DNA from: JAHFRG01 sp041495205
GTDB taxonomy: Bacteria > Pseudomonadota > Gammaproteobacteria > Burkholderiales > JAHFRG01
Assembly (NCBI GenBank): GCA_041495205.1
Contig: JBGQCF010000003.1
Location: forward strand, 65,511-129,510
Direction: 5' to 3'
DNA length: 64,000 nucleotides
Shown here: positions 17,552-26,190 of the stretch, in pieces
How the letters are laid out: the number at the start of each line of letters is the position of its first letter
Position numbering within the stretch: the first letter of the stretch is position 1
Notes under the pieces: model-generated
Told to the model about the DNA's origin: nothing
Databases searched by the model: none
Seen by the model: only the letters and a program-made list of their open reading frames with translations
Translations under genes and position numbers: made by a program

Positions 17552-18613
17552 TCACTCAACCAGCCTGACCTGTGCATCTCCCGCTGTCATGTTGCCTATC
17601 CTGGCTGCGTAATTGAAACCCTGGTGTCTAAAAACTTCCAGTACCTGCGGCGTCGCGTCCTCACTGCAGGCCACCAGCAAACCACCGCTGGTTTGCGGAT
17701 CGCATAACAGTTTCTTCTGCCACTCCGGCATCGCTTGAGGCAACACCACTTGCTTGCCGTAGCCCGCCCAGTTGCGCTCGATCGCGCCGGGACCGACACC
17801 CTGCTTTGCCAAATCCAACGCTGCGGGAAGAATGGGCAACGCATCAAAGTGGATTTCCGCGCCCACTCTGGAACCGCGGCAAATCTCCAGTAAATGCCCG
17901 AGCAAACCGTATCCCGTAACATCGGTGAGCGCATGCACGCCAGCCATGTCGGCAAGCACCGGGCCCGCGGTATTAAGCTGCGTGGCGCTCTCCAGCATTT
18001 GCCGGTAACCCTGTTGCGACAATTTGCCTTTTTTCAGCGCCGCGCTCATGATGCCAATCCCCAGCGCTTTACCGATAACCAGCGCATCCCCTGCGCGTGC
18101 AGTGTCGTTGCGCTTTACTTTGTCGGGGTGGACCAGACCCAGGCCCACCAGACCGTAAATAGGCTCTGGCGAGTCAATGGAATGACCTCCCGCTATGGGA
18201 ATCCCCGCTTGCGTGCAAACCGCTTCACCGCCAGCCAAGATGCGCTGAATCACCGCCACAGGGAGCTTGCCGATCGGCATGCCGACGATAGCAAGCGCCA
18301 GAATCGGACGTCCGCCCATCGCGTAAATGTCGGAGAGCGCATTGGCGGCGGCGATGCGGCCGAAATCATAAGGGTCATCCACTATCGGCATGAAAAAATC
18401 GGTGGTCGCGATCAGCGCCTGCGTTTCATTCAACCGGTAAACCGCAGCATCATCGCTCGATTCGGTGCCGACCAGCAGATCAGGCCAGGTTTTGCCGATT
18501 GCCGATTGTGACAGGATTTCGCTTAACAGCGCCGGCGCGATTTTGCATCCGCAGCCGCCGCCATGCGAAAATGCAGTCAACTTGATATCACCAATTTCAG
18601 CCAATTGGTTCAT
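17552..18613 (-). CDS. selD: Selenide, water dikinase SelD
   Basis: SelD makes selenophosphate from selenide and ATP. The 353-residue protein has the N-terminal GGGCGCKIAP loop, with Cys21 and Lys24 matching the catalytic Cys17/Lys20 of E. coli, and DDAAVYRLN and TDFFMPIVDDPYDFG segments for metal-ATP binding. Its start is five bases from the divergent mnmH start, so each promoter must lie within the other gene's 5' end or upstream coding sequence. No selA, selB or tRNA-Sec is in the window. Confidence 0.95.
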   Translation of the reverse strand: MNQLAEIGDIKLTAFSHGGGCGCKIAPALLSEILSQSAIGKTWPDLLVGTESSDDAAVYRLNETQALIATTDFFMPIVDDPYDFGRIAAANALSDIYAMGGRPILALAIVGMPIGKLPVAVIQRILAGGEAVCTQAGIPIAGGHSIDSPEPIYGLVGLGLVHPDKVKRNDTARAGDALVIGKALGIGIMSAALKKGKLSQQGYRQMLESATQLNTAGPVLADMAGVHALTDVTGYGLLGHLLEICRGSRVGAEIHFDALPILPAALDLAKQGVGPGAIERNWAGYGKQVVLPQAMPEWQKKLLCDPQTSGGLLVACSEDATPQVLEVFRHQGFNYAARIGNMTAGDAQVRLVE

Positions 18614-18618
18614 TTAAG

Positions 18619-19692
18619 ATGCTTCCTTTGCAATCTCGCGATGGAATAAACGTAACACAGTTGCGCGACTTTGACGAGTTGATTGACGTGCGTACTCCCG
18701 AGGAGTTCAGCGAAGATCACATCCCGGGCGCCATCAACTGCCCGGTGCTTGACGATGCCGAAAGAAAACAGATCGGCACAATATATAAACAAGTCTCCAG
18801 CTTCGAAGCGAAAAAAATCGGCGCAGCCTTAGTGGCGCGCAATATCGCACATCATATTGAAAAGATTTTTATCACACGGCAAAAAGACTGGCGGCCCCTG
18901 GTGTATTGCTGGCGCGGTGGAAACCGCAGCGCGGCGATGGTGCATGTTCTCGAACAAGTCGGCTGGCATGCCGGAAGGCTGCAAGGGGGCTACAAATCTT
19001 ATCGCGCGGCAGTAATTGAGGGTTTGTTGAAGTTGCCCGGACAATTCCAGTTTCGCGTCATCTGCGGCCCAACCGGCTCAGGCAAAAGCCGGCTGATACA
19101 GGCGCTTGACCTGCTTGGCGTGCAAGTGCTGGACCTGGAGCGGCTTGCCGCGCACCGCGGCTCGGTGCTCGGCGGCCTGCCCGATGAGCCGCAGCCCACG
19201 CAAAAAATGTTTGAAAGCCTGATTTGGTCGAAGTTGCAGCGTTTCGATCCCAAAGAACGGGTTTATGTCGAATCCGAGAGCAAGAAAATCGGTAACGTAA
19301 GGGTGCCGGACGTATTGCTCGATGCGATGTGGCGCGGACATTGCATCCGCATCGAAGCCGACGCAAGCTTGCGCGCGAAGTTACTCAAAGAGGAATACCA
19401 GCATTTCCTGCGCGATCCCGAAACACTAATGCAGAAACTGGAATTTTTGACTACACGTTTTGGCCACGAATTAATCACCCGCTGGAAAGGCTATGTGGCC
19501 GACCGGCAATGGGACGCTTTGGTAATGGAGTTGCTGGAGCGGCATTACGACCCGGCTTACAGGAAATCAACCCTTAAACATTATCCTCAGTATCAGGATG
19601 CGGCGATTTTACATGTCAATACAACGGGCGATGCCGAAATACAGCGCCTTGCGCAAACCATTATTTCAGGGAACAAACAAAAATCAAAATGA
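18619..19692 (+). CDS. mnmH: tRNA 2-selenouridine synthase MnmH (SelU)
   Basis: This enzyme uses selenophosphate to turn 2-thiouridine into 2-selenouridine at the tRNA wobble base. The 357-residue protein has an N-terminal rhodanese domain with the active-site loop YCWRGGNRS (Cys97) and a P-loop GPTGSGKS at 150-157, as expected. It is divergent from selD, its selenium donor, and overlaps the following deacetylase-like gene by four bases. The start at 18619 gives the usual short N-terminus; no strong ribosome-binding site precedes it. Confidence 0.94.
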   Translation: MLPLQSRDGINVTQLRDFDELIDVRTPEEFSEDHIPGAINCPVLDDAERKQIGTIYKQVSSFEAKKIGAALVARNIAHHIEKIFITRQKDWRPLVYCWRGGNRSAAMVHVLEQVGWHAGRLQGGYKSYRAAVIEGLLKLPGQFQFRVICGPTGSGKSRLIQALDLLGVQVLDLERLAAHRGSVLGGLPDEPQPTQKMFESLIWSKLQRFDPKERVYVESESKKIGNVRVPDVLLDAMWRGHCIRIEADASLRAKLLKEEYQHFLRDPETLMQKLEFLTTRFGHELITRWKGYVADRQWDALVMELLERHYDPAYRKSTLKHYPQYQDAAILHVNTTGDAEIQRLAQTIISGNKQKSK

Positions 19693-20567
19693 AGCTCGCA
19701 CTCAAAATAGATGTGCAGACTTTGCGCGGCACCCATCAAGGCGTGCCGCGTCTTGTGGAACTACTGCAAAAGCATAACGCCACAGCCAGTTTTTTCTTCT
19801 GCGTCGGACCTGACCATAGCGGCCGCATGTTGAAACGGCTGTTGCGCGGCAATCTGCTTAAATATTATGGATTGCCGTCGCTGTTTTACGGCACTTTGCT
19901 GCCGGGACCCGACATCGGCAAGCAATGCGGCGATATCATGCGCAAAGCGCGCGCAGCCGGGTTTGAAGTCGGCTTGCAGGCGTATGACGCTGCGGCATGG
20001 TCCAATAAGGCGGCGCAAAGCGAGGCTGGCTGGAGCGAAAAACAAATGCGCCTGGGGCGCGAGCGTTTTGCCGAAATTTTCGGTGATCCCCCCGCAGCCC
20101 ACGCAGCGGCGGGTTGGCAGATGAACCTGTACGCCTATCGTTTGACCCAGCGGTTGGGTTTTGCCTATTGCAGCGACACACGCGGCCGCTGCCCGTTCAT
20201 TCCCATCTACCGTGGCGAAATCATCGCCTGTCCACAGCTTCCCACCACCCTGCCGACGCTCGATGAAGCGATCAAGAGCGCCGGAGTGGAGGCGGCCGCG
20301 GATTATGTGTTGAATCTCAGCGCCAACCCGCCCGCGACCGGCCATCTTTACACCTTGCGTGCTGAGCTTGAAGGCATGACACTCGCGCCGCTTTTCGAGC
20401 GCCTGCTAAAAGGCTGGCGCGCGCAAGGCTATGAACTGGTGGCAACCCGCGACCTTTATGCCTCGCTGGAAACCAGGAAGCTTCCACGGCACGAAGTGGC
20501 GTTCGGCAAATTGCCCGGCGCCAGCGAAACGCTTATGCTGCAAACCAAGGAATTCCTCGCCGGGTAA
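19689..20567 (+). CDS. ArnD-like polysaccharide deacetylase homologue lacking catalytic residues
   Basis: A 292-residue protein clearly related to ArnD, which removes a formyl group from aminoarabinose-lipid. Shared features are the opening KIDVxTLRGT, GVPRLVELL, FFFCVGPDHSGR, AAGWQMN, YCSDTRG, LPTTLPTLDE and AELEG. The expected metal-binding and catalytic residues are replaced: Asp to Gln10 in IDVQT, His to Gln97 in GLQAYD, the following His pair to Ala101-Ala102, and His to Arg224 in TLRAELEG. The frame is intact, so it is probably expressed but not a hydrolase. It is coupled to mnmH by a four-base overlap. Confidence 0.85.
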   Translation: MKLALKIDVQTLRGTHQGVPRLVELLQKHNATASFFFCVGPDHSGRMLKRLLRGNLLKYYGLPSLFYGTLLPGPDIGKQCGDIMRKARAAGFEVGLQAYDAAAWSNKAAQSEAGWSEKQMRLGRERFAEIFGDPPAAHAAAGWQMNLYAYRLTQRLGFAYCSDTRGRCPFIPIYRGEIIACPQLPTTLPTLDEAIKSAGVEAAADYVLNLSANPPATGHLYTLRAELEGMTLAPLFERLLKGWRAQGYELVATRDLYASLETRKLPRHEVAFGKLPGASETLMLQTKEFLAG

Positions 20568-20840
20568 GCCGTCTGCAGACCCCAGGCCACGATTGTCAAG
20601 CGCAAAGGGGTGTAATACACTGCGACAAACGATAATGGTAAACACTGCCTTCCTCGACTTTGAAACCCCCTCAACCGGGAACAAGGTTTTTCGCCTCTCC
20701 TTCTCCACAGGCAAAAGTTCTCATCATTTATTTTTCTCCAAGGGGGCTCTGCGGCGCGAGTGGCGCAGTGTGAAAGTGCCCGGTCAAGCACAGGAAGTTG
20801 TACGTACGAACTTTGAAATAATCATTTAACGGAAAACAAA
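20568..20840 (+). other. Intergenic leader before the PhoH-like gene
   Basis: This 273-base stretch holds no gene I can support. A 64-codon in-frame run from 20637 has poor ribosome-binding context and no recognisable motif. The phoH-like promoter and leader are expected here, but I see no clear -35/-10 pair. A short AACGGAAAAC lies before the ATG at 20841. Confidence 0.4.
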
Positions 20841-22265
20841 ATGACCCAGAGAAAACCCGCATCTGTCGTCACCCGCCTGCACACCAAAACCAAGCTGTTC
20901 GTTCTCGATACCAACGTCCTGATGCACGACCCGACCAGCCTGTTCCGTTTCCAGGAACACGATGTCTACCTGCCGATGGCCACCCTGGAAGAGCTCGACC
21001 ACAATAAAAAAGGCATGTCGGAAGTAGCGCGCAACGCACGTCAGGCGAGCCGTTATCTCGACGAAATCGTGAGCGATGCTTACACCAATATGGAAGATGG
21101 CATTTCCCTTGAAACGCACGGTGGAAAGGATGCAACCGGGCACTTGTTCCTGCAAACCAAGGTGATCAACGGCGACCTTCCCGCCCATCTTCCCGGCGGA
21201 TACAGCGACAACCAGATCATCAGCGTGGTAAAGCACTTGCAGGAGACCTATTCGGGGCGACACGTGATTCTCGTCAGCAAAGACATCAACATGCGCATCA
21301 AAGCGCGCGCGCTGGGATTTGCCGCCGAGGATTATTTCAACGACAAGGTGCTCGAAGATACCGATTTGCTGTATACCGGGTTCCAGGAATTGCCCGAGGA
21401 TTTCTGGGACAAGCACAGCAATGAAATGGAATCGTGGCAGCAGTCCGGCCATACCTTCTACCGCGTGAGCGGGCCACTCTGCCCCAGTTTGCTGGTTAAC
21501 GAGTTTATCTATCAGGAGATCGACAAGCCGTTTAATGCCCGCGTCAAGGAACAGAGCGGCAAGACCGCCGTACTGGAAACGCTCAAGGATTACACGCACC
21601 AGAAGAATAACGTGTGGGGCATCGCCGCGCGCAACCGCGAACAGAACTTCGCGTTGAATTTGCTGATGAACCCGGATATCGATTTCGTCACCCTGCTTGG
21701 ACAAGCAGGCACGGGAAAAACCCTGCTGACCCTGGCCGCGGGCTTGATGCAAACTCTGGAGCATAAGGTTTATACTGAGATAATCATGACGCGGGTCACC
21801 GTGCCTGTGGGCGAAGATATCGGTTTCCTTCCGGGTACCGAAGAAGAGAAAATGACCCCGTGGATGGGGGCGTTGGAGGATAACCTGGACGTCCTTAACA
21901 AAACCGATGACGAAGCGGGGGAATGGGGGCGCGCCGCCACTCGTGATTTGATTCGTTCGCGCATCAAGGTAAAATCACTGAACTTCATGCGCGGCCGCAC
22001 CTTTATTAATAAATTTTTGATTATTGACGAAGCCCAGAACCTGACGCCGAAACAGATGAAAACACTGATTACCCGCGCCGGGCCCGGCACCAAAGTGGTG
22101 TGCGTTGGCAATATCGCGCAAATTGATACGCCTTATCTCACTGAAGGCAGCTCCGGTTTGACTTACGTAGTGGACCGCTTTAAAGGCTGGTCGCACAGCG
22201 GTCATGTCACGCTGCTGCGCGGGGAAAGATCGCGGCTTGCCGATTACGCAGCGGGGGTATTGTGA
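20841..22265 (+). CDS. PIN-PhoH family ATPase/RNase
   Basis: A 474-residue two-domain protein. The N-terminal PIN domain (about 18-150) has the acidic opening LFVLDTNVLMHD and EELDxNKKG. The C-terminal PhoH domain has Walker A GQAGTGKT at about 287-294 and a Walker B/DEAQ box IIDEAQNLTPKQ. PhoH2-type proteins of this layout are RNA helicase-nucleases in mycobacteria; in proteobacteria the role is unproven. The stop overlaps the next start (TGATG), which links it translationally to the FimV-like protein. Confidence 0.9.
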   Translation: MTQRKPASVVTRLHTKTKLFVLDTNVLMHDPTSLFRFQEHDVYLPMATLEELDHNKKGMSEVARNARQASRYLDEIVSDAYTNMEDGISLETHGGKDATGHLFLQTKVINGDLPAHLPGGYSDNQIISVVKHLQETYSGRHVILVSKDINMRIKARALGFAAEDYFNDKVLEDTDLLYTGFQELPEDFWDKHSNEMESWQQSGHTFYRVSGPLCPSLLVNEFIYQEIDKPFNARVKEQSGKTAVLETLKDYTHQKNNVWGIAARNREQNFALNLLMNPDIDFVTLLGQAGTGKTLLTLAAGLMQTLEHKVYTEIIMTRVTVPVGEDIGFLPGTEEEKMTPWMGALEDNLDVLNKTDDEAGEWGRAATRDLIRSRIKVKSLNFMRGRTFINKFLIIDEAQNLTPKQMKTLITRAGPGTKVVCVGNIAQIDTPYLTEGSSGLTYVVDRFKGWSHSGHVTLLRGERSRLADYAAGVL

Positions 22266-23047
22266 TGAAAAACTTTTCCATGAATTTGCGCCTCGTGCTT
22301 TGCAGCGTCGCCTTGTCTCTCACGGCTGCAAATGCCCATGCGGTCATCAGCATCGGCAATCTCACGGTGCAGTCTTTCCGCGACGAAACCCTTCAAGCTT
22401 ATGCTGAAATTCGGACCGGCGCCGGCGAGACCATTACTCCGGAGTGCCTCTCGCTCGGCAAGCCCGATACCGAAGCGGAGAACAAGCTGCCGTATCTGAC
22501 CGACGCCACCATCTCGCTGGATACGCGCGACGGCAAGCAAACCGTCAGCGTCACCACCGCGCAGCCGCTGAGCGACAACGGTTTCAACCTGCTCTTGAAA
22601 GTCCAGTGCCCGGGTCAACTGCAAGTTTCCCGCGATTTCACCGTACTGCTCGGGACGCGCAGCGGCAATGTTCTGGCCATCCCCATGCAGCCGGAGCCTG
22701 CGCCATCGCCCGCGGGGTCCCCTCTTCCGGGCTCGCTGCCCGAAGGCGGAGGAATCTACTGGTCCATGCGTCCCGGCGACTCACTGGCTGATATCGCACA
22801 GAAGATTTATCCCAAGGAACCCCTCTATCAAAAGAAAATGGTGCGGGCGATCCTGCTAGCCAACCCGCAGACATTTCCTGACGGCAAGTTGCAGGAGATC
22901 CCCGTCGGCACCGTCATCATCATTCCGGATTTGCGCAGCGTGGCCGCAGTGAAGGTTCCAGGCGAAGCAGGTGCCGATAAGGCGGCGCCACGCAAATCGC
23001 CGCGCAAAGCCAAACCGCCTGAAGCCAAAAGCGAGCCCCCCGCGTAA
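22265..23047 (+). CDS. FimV/LysM-like exported protein
   Basis: A 260-residue protein with a signal peptide (to about AHA at 26), a FimV-type N-terminal domain (VISIGNLTVQSFRDETLQAY), a proline-rich linker, then a LysM-like segment (YWSMRPGDSLADIAQKIY to IPVGTVIIIPD), and a Lys/Pro/Ala-rich tail. FimV proteins bind peptidoglycan and organise polar type IV pili and secretion machines; this one is much shorter than canonical FimV and has no cytoplasmic TPR domain. The ATG at 22265 overlaps the phoH-like stop. It is convergent with dnaB. Confidence 0.75.
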   Translation: MKNFSMNLRLVLCSVALSLTAANAHAVISIGNLTVQSFRDETLQAYAEIRTGAGETITPECLSLGKPDTEAENKLPYLTDATISLDTRDGKQTVSVTTAQPLSDNGFNLLLKVQCPGQLQVSRDFTVLLGTRSGNVLAIPMQPEPAPSPAGSPLPGSLPEGGGIYWSMRPGDSLADIAQKIYPKEPLYQKKMVRAILLANPQTFPDGKLQEIPVGTVIIIPDLRSVAAVKVPGEAGADKAAPRKSPRKAKPPEAKSEPPA

Positions 23048-23148
23048 GCAGCTCAAACGCAGCACGTTAAGGGGGGATCAAATTCTCCTCAGGCTGTCCT
23101 GGCAATTCGCCATTCTCAGATGAAACTGGTGCAGTCAGAAGGAAAGAT

Positions 23149-24531
23149 TTAATAACCGGGGGTGTAATTCTCGAAGCGGGTGAATTCGGGGAGGAAGGTC
23201 AGCTGCACCGTGCCGATCGGGCCGTGGCGCTGCTTGCTGATGATGATTTCCGCCATTCCTTTATCCTTGGTCTCGGGGTTGTAAACCTCATCGCGGTAAA
23301 TAAACAAAATCAAGTCGGCATCCTGCTCAATGGCGCCTGATTCGCGCAAATCGGACATAATGGGCCGACGGTTGGTGCGCTGCTCAAGGCTGCGGTTGAG
23401 CTGGGAGAGAGCCACCACCGGTACATTCAGTTCTTTCGCCAGCGCTTTCAGCGAGCGCGAAATCTGCGAAATTTCGGTGGCGCGGTTCTCTCCTTCGCTC
23501 GCCGCCGACATCAGTTGCAGGTAATCAACCACCAACAGCCCCAAGCCGCCGCACTGGCGGTGCAGTCGCCGCGCCCTGGCCTGCAATTGCGGCGCGGTGA
23601 GCGCCCCGCTCTCATCTATATAAATCGCCGCGTCGTTGAGCTTGCCTACCGCGTGGGTGAGTTTCTGCCAATCGTCGTCCTGCAGCTTTCCGGTGCGCAC
23701 CTTGTGCTGATCCAGCCGCCCCACCGAGCCCATCATGCGCATCACCAGCTGCGTGCCCGACATTTCCATGCTGAACACCGCGACCGGCAGATGCAGTTCT
23801 ATACCGACATATTCGGCGATATTGAGCGCGAGCGAAGTTTTGCCCATGCTCGGCCGTCCCGCGACGATTACCAGATCGCCCGGCTGCAAGCCGGAAGTCT
23901 TCTGGTCAAGATCGGTAAACCCGGTCGGAACCCCGGTGATATCGCTCGGGTTGTCGCGGTGGTAGAGCATGTCTATGCGCTCCACCACTTGCGTGAGCAG
24001 CGGCTGGATTTCGGCGAAACCGATTTGCCCGCGCGCTCCCGCTTCGGCGATGTGAAACACCTTGGCTTCCGCATCGTTCAACAGGTCCACGGCTTCGCGC
24101 CCCAGCGGATTGTAGGCGCTGTCCGCGATTTCAGTGGCGACTGAGGCTAGCTTGCGCAGCACCGAGCGATCGCGCACGATTTCCGCATAACGGCGGATGT
24201 TGGCCGCAGAAGGCGTGTTCTGGGCGAGCGCACCCAGGTAAGCCAGGCCGCCGGCGTTTTGCAGTTCCGCGCTGTTTTCCAGGGATTCGGCGACGGTAAT
24301 CACGTCGGCCGGGTTGTTGTGCTCGATGAGCTTGCAAATATGCCGGTAAATCAGGCGGTGGTCATGCCGGTAAAAATCCGCCTCGACAATCACGTCGGCT
24401 ACTTTATCCCAGGCGCTGTTATCCAAGAGCAGCCCGCCTAGCACCGATTGTTCCGCCTCAATCGAGTGCGGCGGCAGTTTAATGACATCTACCTGCTCAT
24501 CATGGACAACCTGGGAAACCGCCTGAATCAT
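23149..24531 (-). CDS. dnaB: Replicative DNA helicase DnaB
   Basis: The hexameric helicase of the replication fork. The 460-residue protein has the N-terminal primase-interacting domain (PPHSIEAEQSVLGGLLLDN), a linker, and the RecA-like core with Walker A GRPSMGKTS, the RTGKLQDDDW region, Walker B LLVVDYLQLM and the terminal arginine-finger area. It follows rplI on the same strand, but a bidirectional hairpin (24675-24702) and about 190 bases of AT-rich DNA separate them, so it probably has its own promoter. Confidence 0.96.
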   Translation of the reverse strand: MIQAVSQVVHDEQVDVIKLPPHSIEAEQSVLGGLLLDNSAWDKVADVIVEADFYRHDHRLIYRHICKLIEHNNPADVITVAESLENSAELQNAGGLAYLGALAQNTPSAANIRRYAEIVRDRSVLRKLASVATEIADSAYNPLGREAVDLLNDAEAKVFHIAEAGARGQIGFAEIQPLLTQVVERIDMLYHRDNPSDITGVPTGFTDLDQKTSGLQPGDLVIVAGRPSMGKTSLALNIAEYVGIELHLPVAVFSMEMSGTQLVMRMMGSVGRLDQHKVRTGKLQDDDWQKLTHAVGKLNDAAIYIDESGALTAPQLQARARRLHRQCGGLGLLVVDYLQLMSAASEGENRATEISQISRSLKALAKELNVPVVALSQLNRSLEQRTNRRPIMSDLRESGAIEQDADLILFIYRDEVYNPETKDKGMAEIIISKQRHGPIGTVQLTFLPEFTRFENYTPGY

Positions 24532-24540
24532 GACTTAATG

Positions 24541-24620
24541 TAAATAATTATATTAATATTACAACATATTGTATTAAATAGTATTATCATACCATTCAAT
24601 TGCCGCAATCGCGAGCGAAA
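24541..24620 (-). promoter_or_regulatory. AT-rich upstream region of dnaB, probable promoter
   Basis: The 80 bases upstream of dnaB are very AT-rich. Read on the - strand, TTGAAT (24596-24601 area) is followed after 17 bases by TAATAC, a moderate match to sigma-70 hexamers. Other alignments are possible because the whole stretch is A/T. The region could also hold protein-binding sites. Confidence 0.35.
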
Positions 24621-24674
24621 ACAGCTGCGTTACTTGAATGCATTTTACCATTCGGAGAACGAATGGCCAGAAAT

Positions 24675-24702
24675 AAAAGAGGGCTGTTGCCAGCCCTCTT
24701 TT
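24675..24702 (-). terminator. Rho-independent terminator of the rpsF-priB-rpsR-rplI operon
   Basis: A perfect 12-base-pair stem (24675-24686 with 24691-24702) and a four-base loop, with A-runs and T-runs on both sides. It lies 22 bases past the rplI stop on the - strand, so it should end the ribosomal protein operon. It can work in both directions. Confidence 0.9.
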
Positions 24703-24723
24703 AATCAAAGCATTAGGAATGTT

Positions 24724-25173
24724 TCAGCTCTCTCCAAGCACCGATACGGTGATGGCCGCTGTCACATCGGCATGCAGCACCACAATAATGTTATAGTCAC
24801 CCACCTGCTTCAACGGCCCGTGCGGCATGCGGATCGCGGCTTTCTGAATGGGGAAGCTCTGCGCTTGCAAAGCTTCTGCGATATCTACGTTGGTCACCGA
24901 ACCAAAAAGCTTTCCATCCACTCCGGCTTTCTGGGTGATTTGCACCATCAGGCCCTGCATTTTGGCGGCCTGCTCCTGGGCTTCGGCGAGAACTTCATTC
25001 TCGGTTTTTTCGAGTTCCGCTCGCCTCAGTTCGAACTCGGCGATATTGGCCGGTGTCGCGCGTTTGGCTTTGCCCCGGGGGATGAGAAAGTTGCGCGCAA
25101 AGCCCTCTTTCACCTTGACCACGTCGCCGAGCTTTCCGAGATTCACCAATTTTTCCAGCAAAATAACTTGCAT
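24724..25173 (-). CDS. rplI: 50S ribosomal protein L9
   Basis: The 149-residue protein has the L9 opening MQVILLEKLVNLGKLGDVVKVK (first part), the long connecting helix and the C-terminal rRNA-binding domain with GKLFGSVTNVDIAEAL. It is the last gene of the rpsF operon, 11 bases after rpsR, with the terminator just downstream. Confidence 0.97.
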   Translation of the reverse strand: MQVILLEKLVNLGKLGDVVKVKEGFARNFLIPRGKAKRATPANIAEFELRRAELEKTENEVLAEAQEQAAKMQGLMVQITQKAGVDGKLFGSVTNVDIAEALQAQSFPIQKAAIRMPHGPLKQVGDYNIIVVLHADVTAAITVSVLGES

Positions 25174-25184
25174 GGCTCTACTCC

Positions 25185-25472
25185 TCAGTGCAGATCGGTG
25201 TACGGCAACAGCGCCAGGTAGCGGGCGCGCTTGACCGCCGTGCTCAATTGCCTCTGGTAGCGCGACTTGGTGCCGGTGATGCGCGCGGGAATAATCTTGC
25301 CGCTCTCATTCACGAAATCCTTTAGCAGCTCGACATCCTTGTAGTCCACTTCCTTAATGCCTTCCGCAGTAAAGCGACAGAATTTCCGGCGCCTGAACAA
25401 AGGGCGGTTGCCGCCGTCCTTGCGGTCTTTGCGGTCTTTTTTGTCTTTGCGTTTAAATGTTGGCCTTGGCAT
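25185..25472 (-). CDS. rpsR: 30S ribosomal protein S18
   Basis: The 95-residue protein has the S18 core (FCRFTAEGIKEVDYKD, LKDFVNESGKIIPARITG, YQRQLSTAVKRARYLALLP). The N-terminus carries an unusually long basic stretch (KRKDKKDRKDRKDGG) before the core, as in several betaproteobacteria. It lies between priB and rplI with short gaps. Confidence 0.97.
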   Translation of the reverse strand: MPRPTFKRKDKKDRKDRKDGGNRPLFRRRKFCRFTAEGIKEVDYKDVELLKDFVNESGKIIPARITGTKSRYQRQLSTAVKRARYLALLPYTDLH

Positions 25473-25483
25473 ATCAAACCTTT

Positions 25484-25780
25484 CTATTCCAATTCCACGT
25501 TATTCACATGCAACACCAGTTGCGTGCTGTTCTGGCTTTTGCGTGCCAGGAAACCGGTTAACCGCACCGGCGCGCCCACTTTCAATTTCGCCGCTGATTT
25601 CGCGATTTCATCCAGCGCCAGTGCCTGGATTTCGCATTCGACATTGCGCTTTGTCCCGCCGTGCATTTGCCATGAAGCGTGATTCACCCTGAAATTCAGC
25701 ACCGCAATACCCGCAGGGGTGTAACGCAGCGGGGTGATTTCCGTAATCTGCCCGCATAACTCGACGCTGTTGCAATCCAC
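25484..25780 (-). CDS. priB: Primosomal replication protein N, PriB
   Basis: A 98-residue OB-fold single-stranded DNA-binding protein that helps restart stalled forks. It has the family strands VELCGQITEITPLRYTPAG and NFRVNHAS. The start is GTG at 25780, eight bases after the rpsF stop. Its place between rpsF and rpsR is the standard order in beta- and gammaproteobacteria. Confidence 0.93.
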   Translation of the reverse strand: MDCNSVELCGQITEITPLRYTPAGIAVLNFRVNHASWQMHGGTKRNVECEIQALALDEIAKSAAKLKVGAPVRLTGFLARKSQNSTQLVLHVNNVELE

Positions 25781-25788
25781 TTGAGCAC

Positions 25789-26190
25789 TTAATCAGAGGT
25801 TCCTACTGCCGGTTCCTCGGCGGCGGGTGCCGCCTTGACTTCGTCTGCGGCCGGCGTGAGCGACCTGCTTTTTTCCTCACGCATCATCGGCGAAGGGCTG
25901 CTCACTGCGGCGTCCATTTTCACGGTCAGGTGGCGCAGCACCGCGTCATTAAATTTGAATGCATGTTCCAACTCGTCCAGCGTCGCCTGGTCGCACTCAA
26001 CGTTCATCAGCACGTAATGCGCCTTGTGGATTTTGGCAAGCGGATAAGCGAGCTGTCGGCGGCCCCAGTCTTCGAGACGGTGCATCTTCCCGCCCTTGGA
26101 GGTAACCAGTCCGCGATAGCGCTCGATCATGCCGGGCACCTGCTCGCTCTGGTCAGGATGGACGATAAAAACGATTTCGTAATGCCGCAT
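25789..26190 (-). CDS. rpsF: 30S ribosomal protein S6
   Basis: The 133-residue protein begins MRHYEIVFIVHPDQS and has the S6 fold with EDWGRRQLAYPLAK and the HYVLMNVE strand. The C-terminal tail (about 95-133) is long, acidic and Ala/Pro-rich, beyond the folded domain. The start at 26190 has AAGGGGA upstream. It is the first gene of the rpsF-priB-rpsR-rplI operon. Confidence 0.97.
   Translation of the reverse strand: MRHYEIVFIVHPDQSEQVPGMIERYRGLVTSKGGKMHRLEDWGRRQLAYPLAKIHKAHYVLMNVECDQATLDELEHAFKFNDAVLRHLTVKMDAAVSSPSPMMREEKSRSLTPAADEVKAAPAAEEPAVGTSD

Noticed and set aside
20637..20829. 64-codon frame before the PhoH-like gene
   Set aside because: No ribosome-binding site, no motif, and atypical composition; treated as leader.
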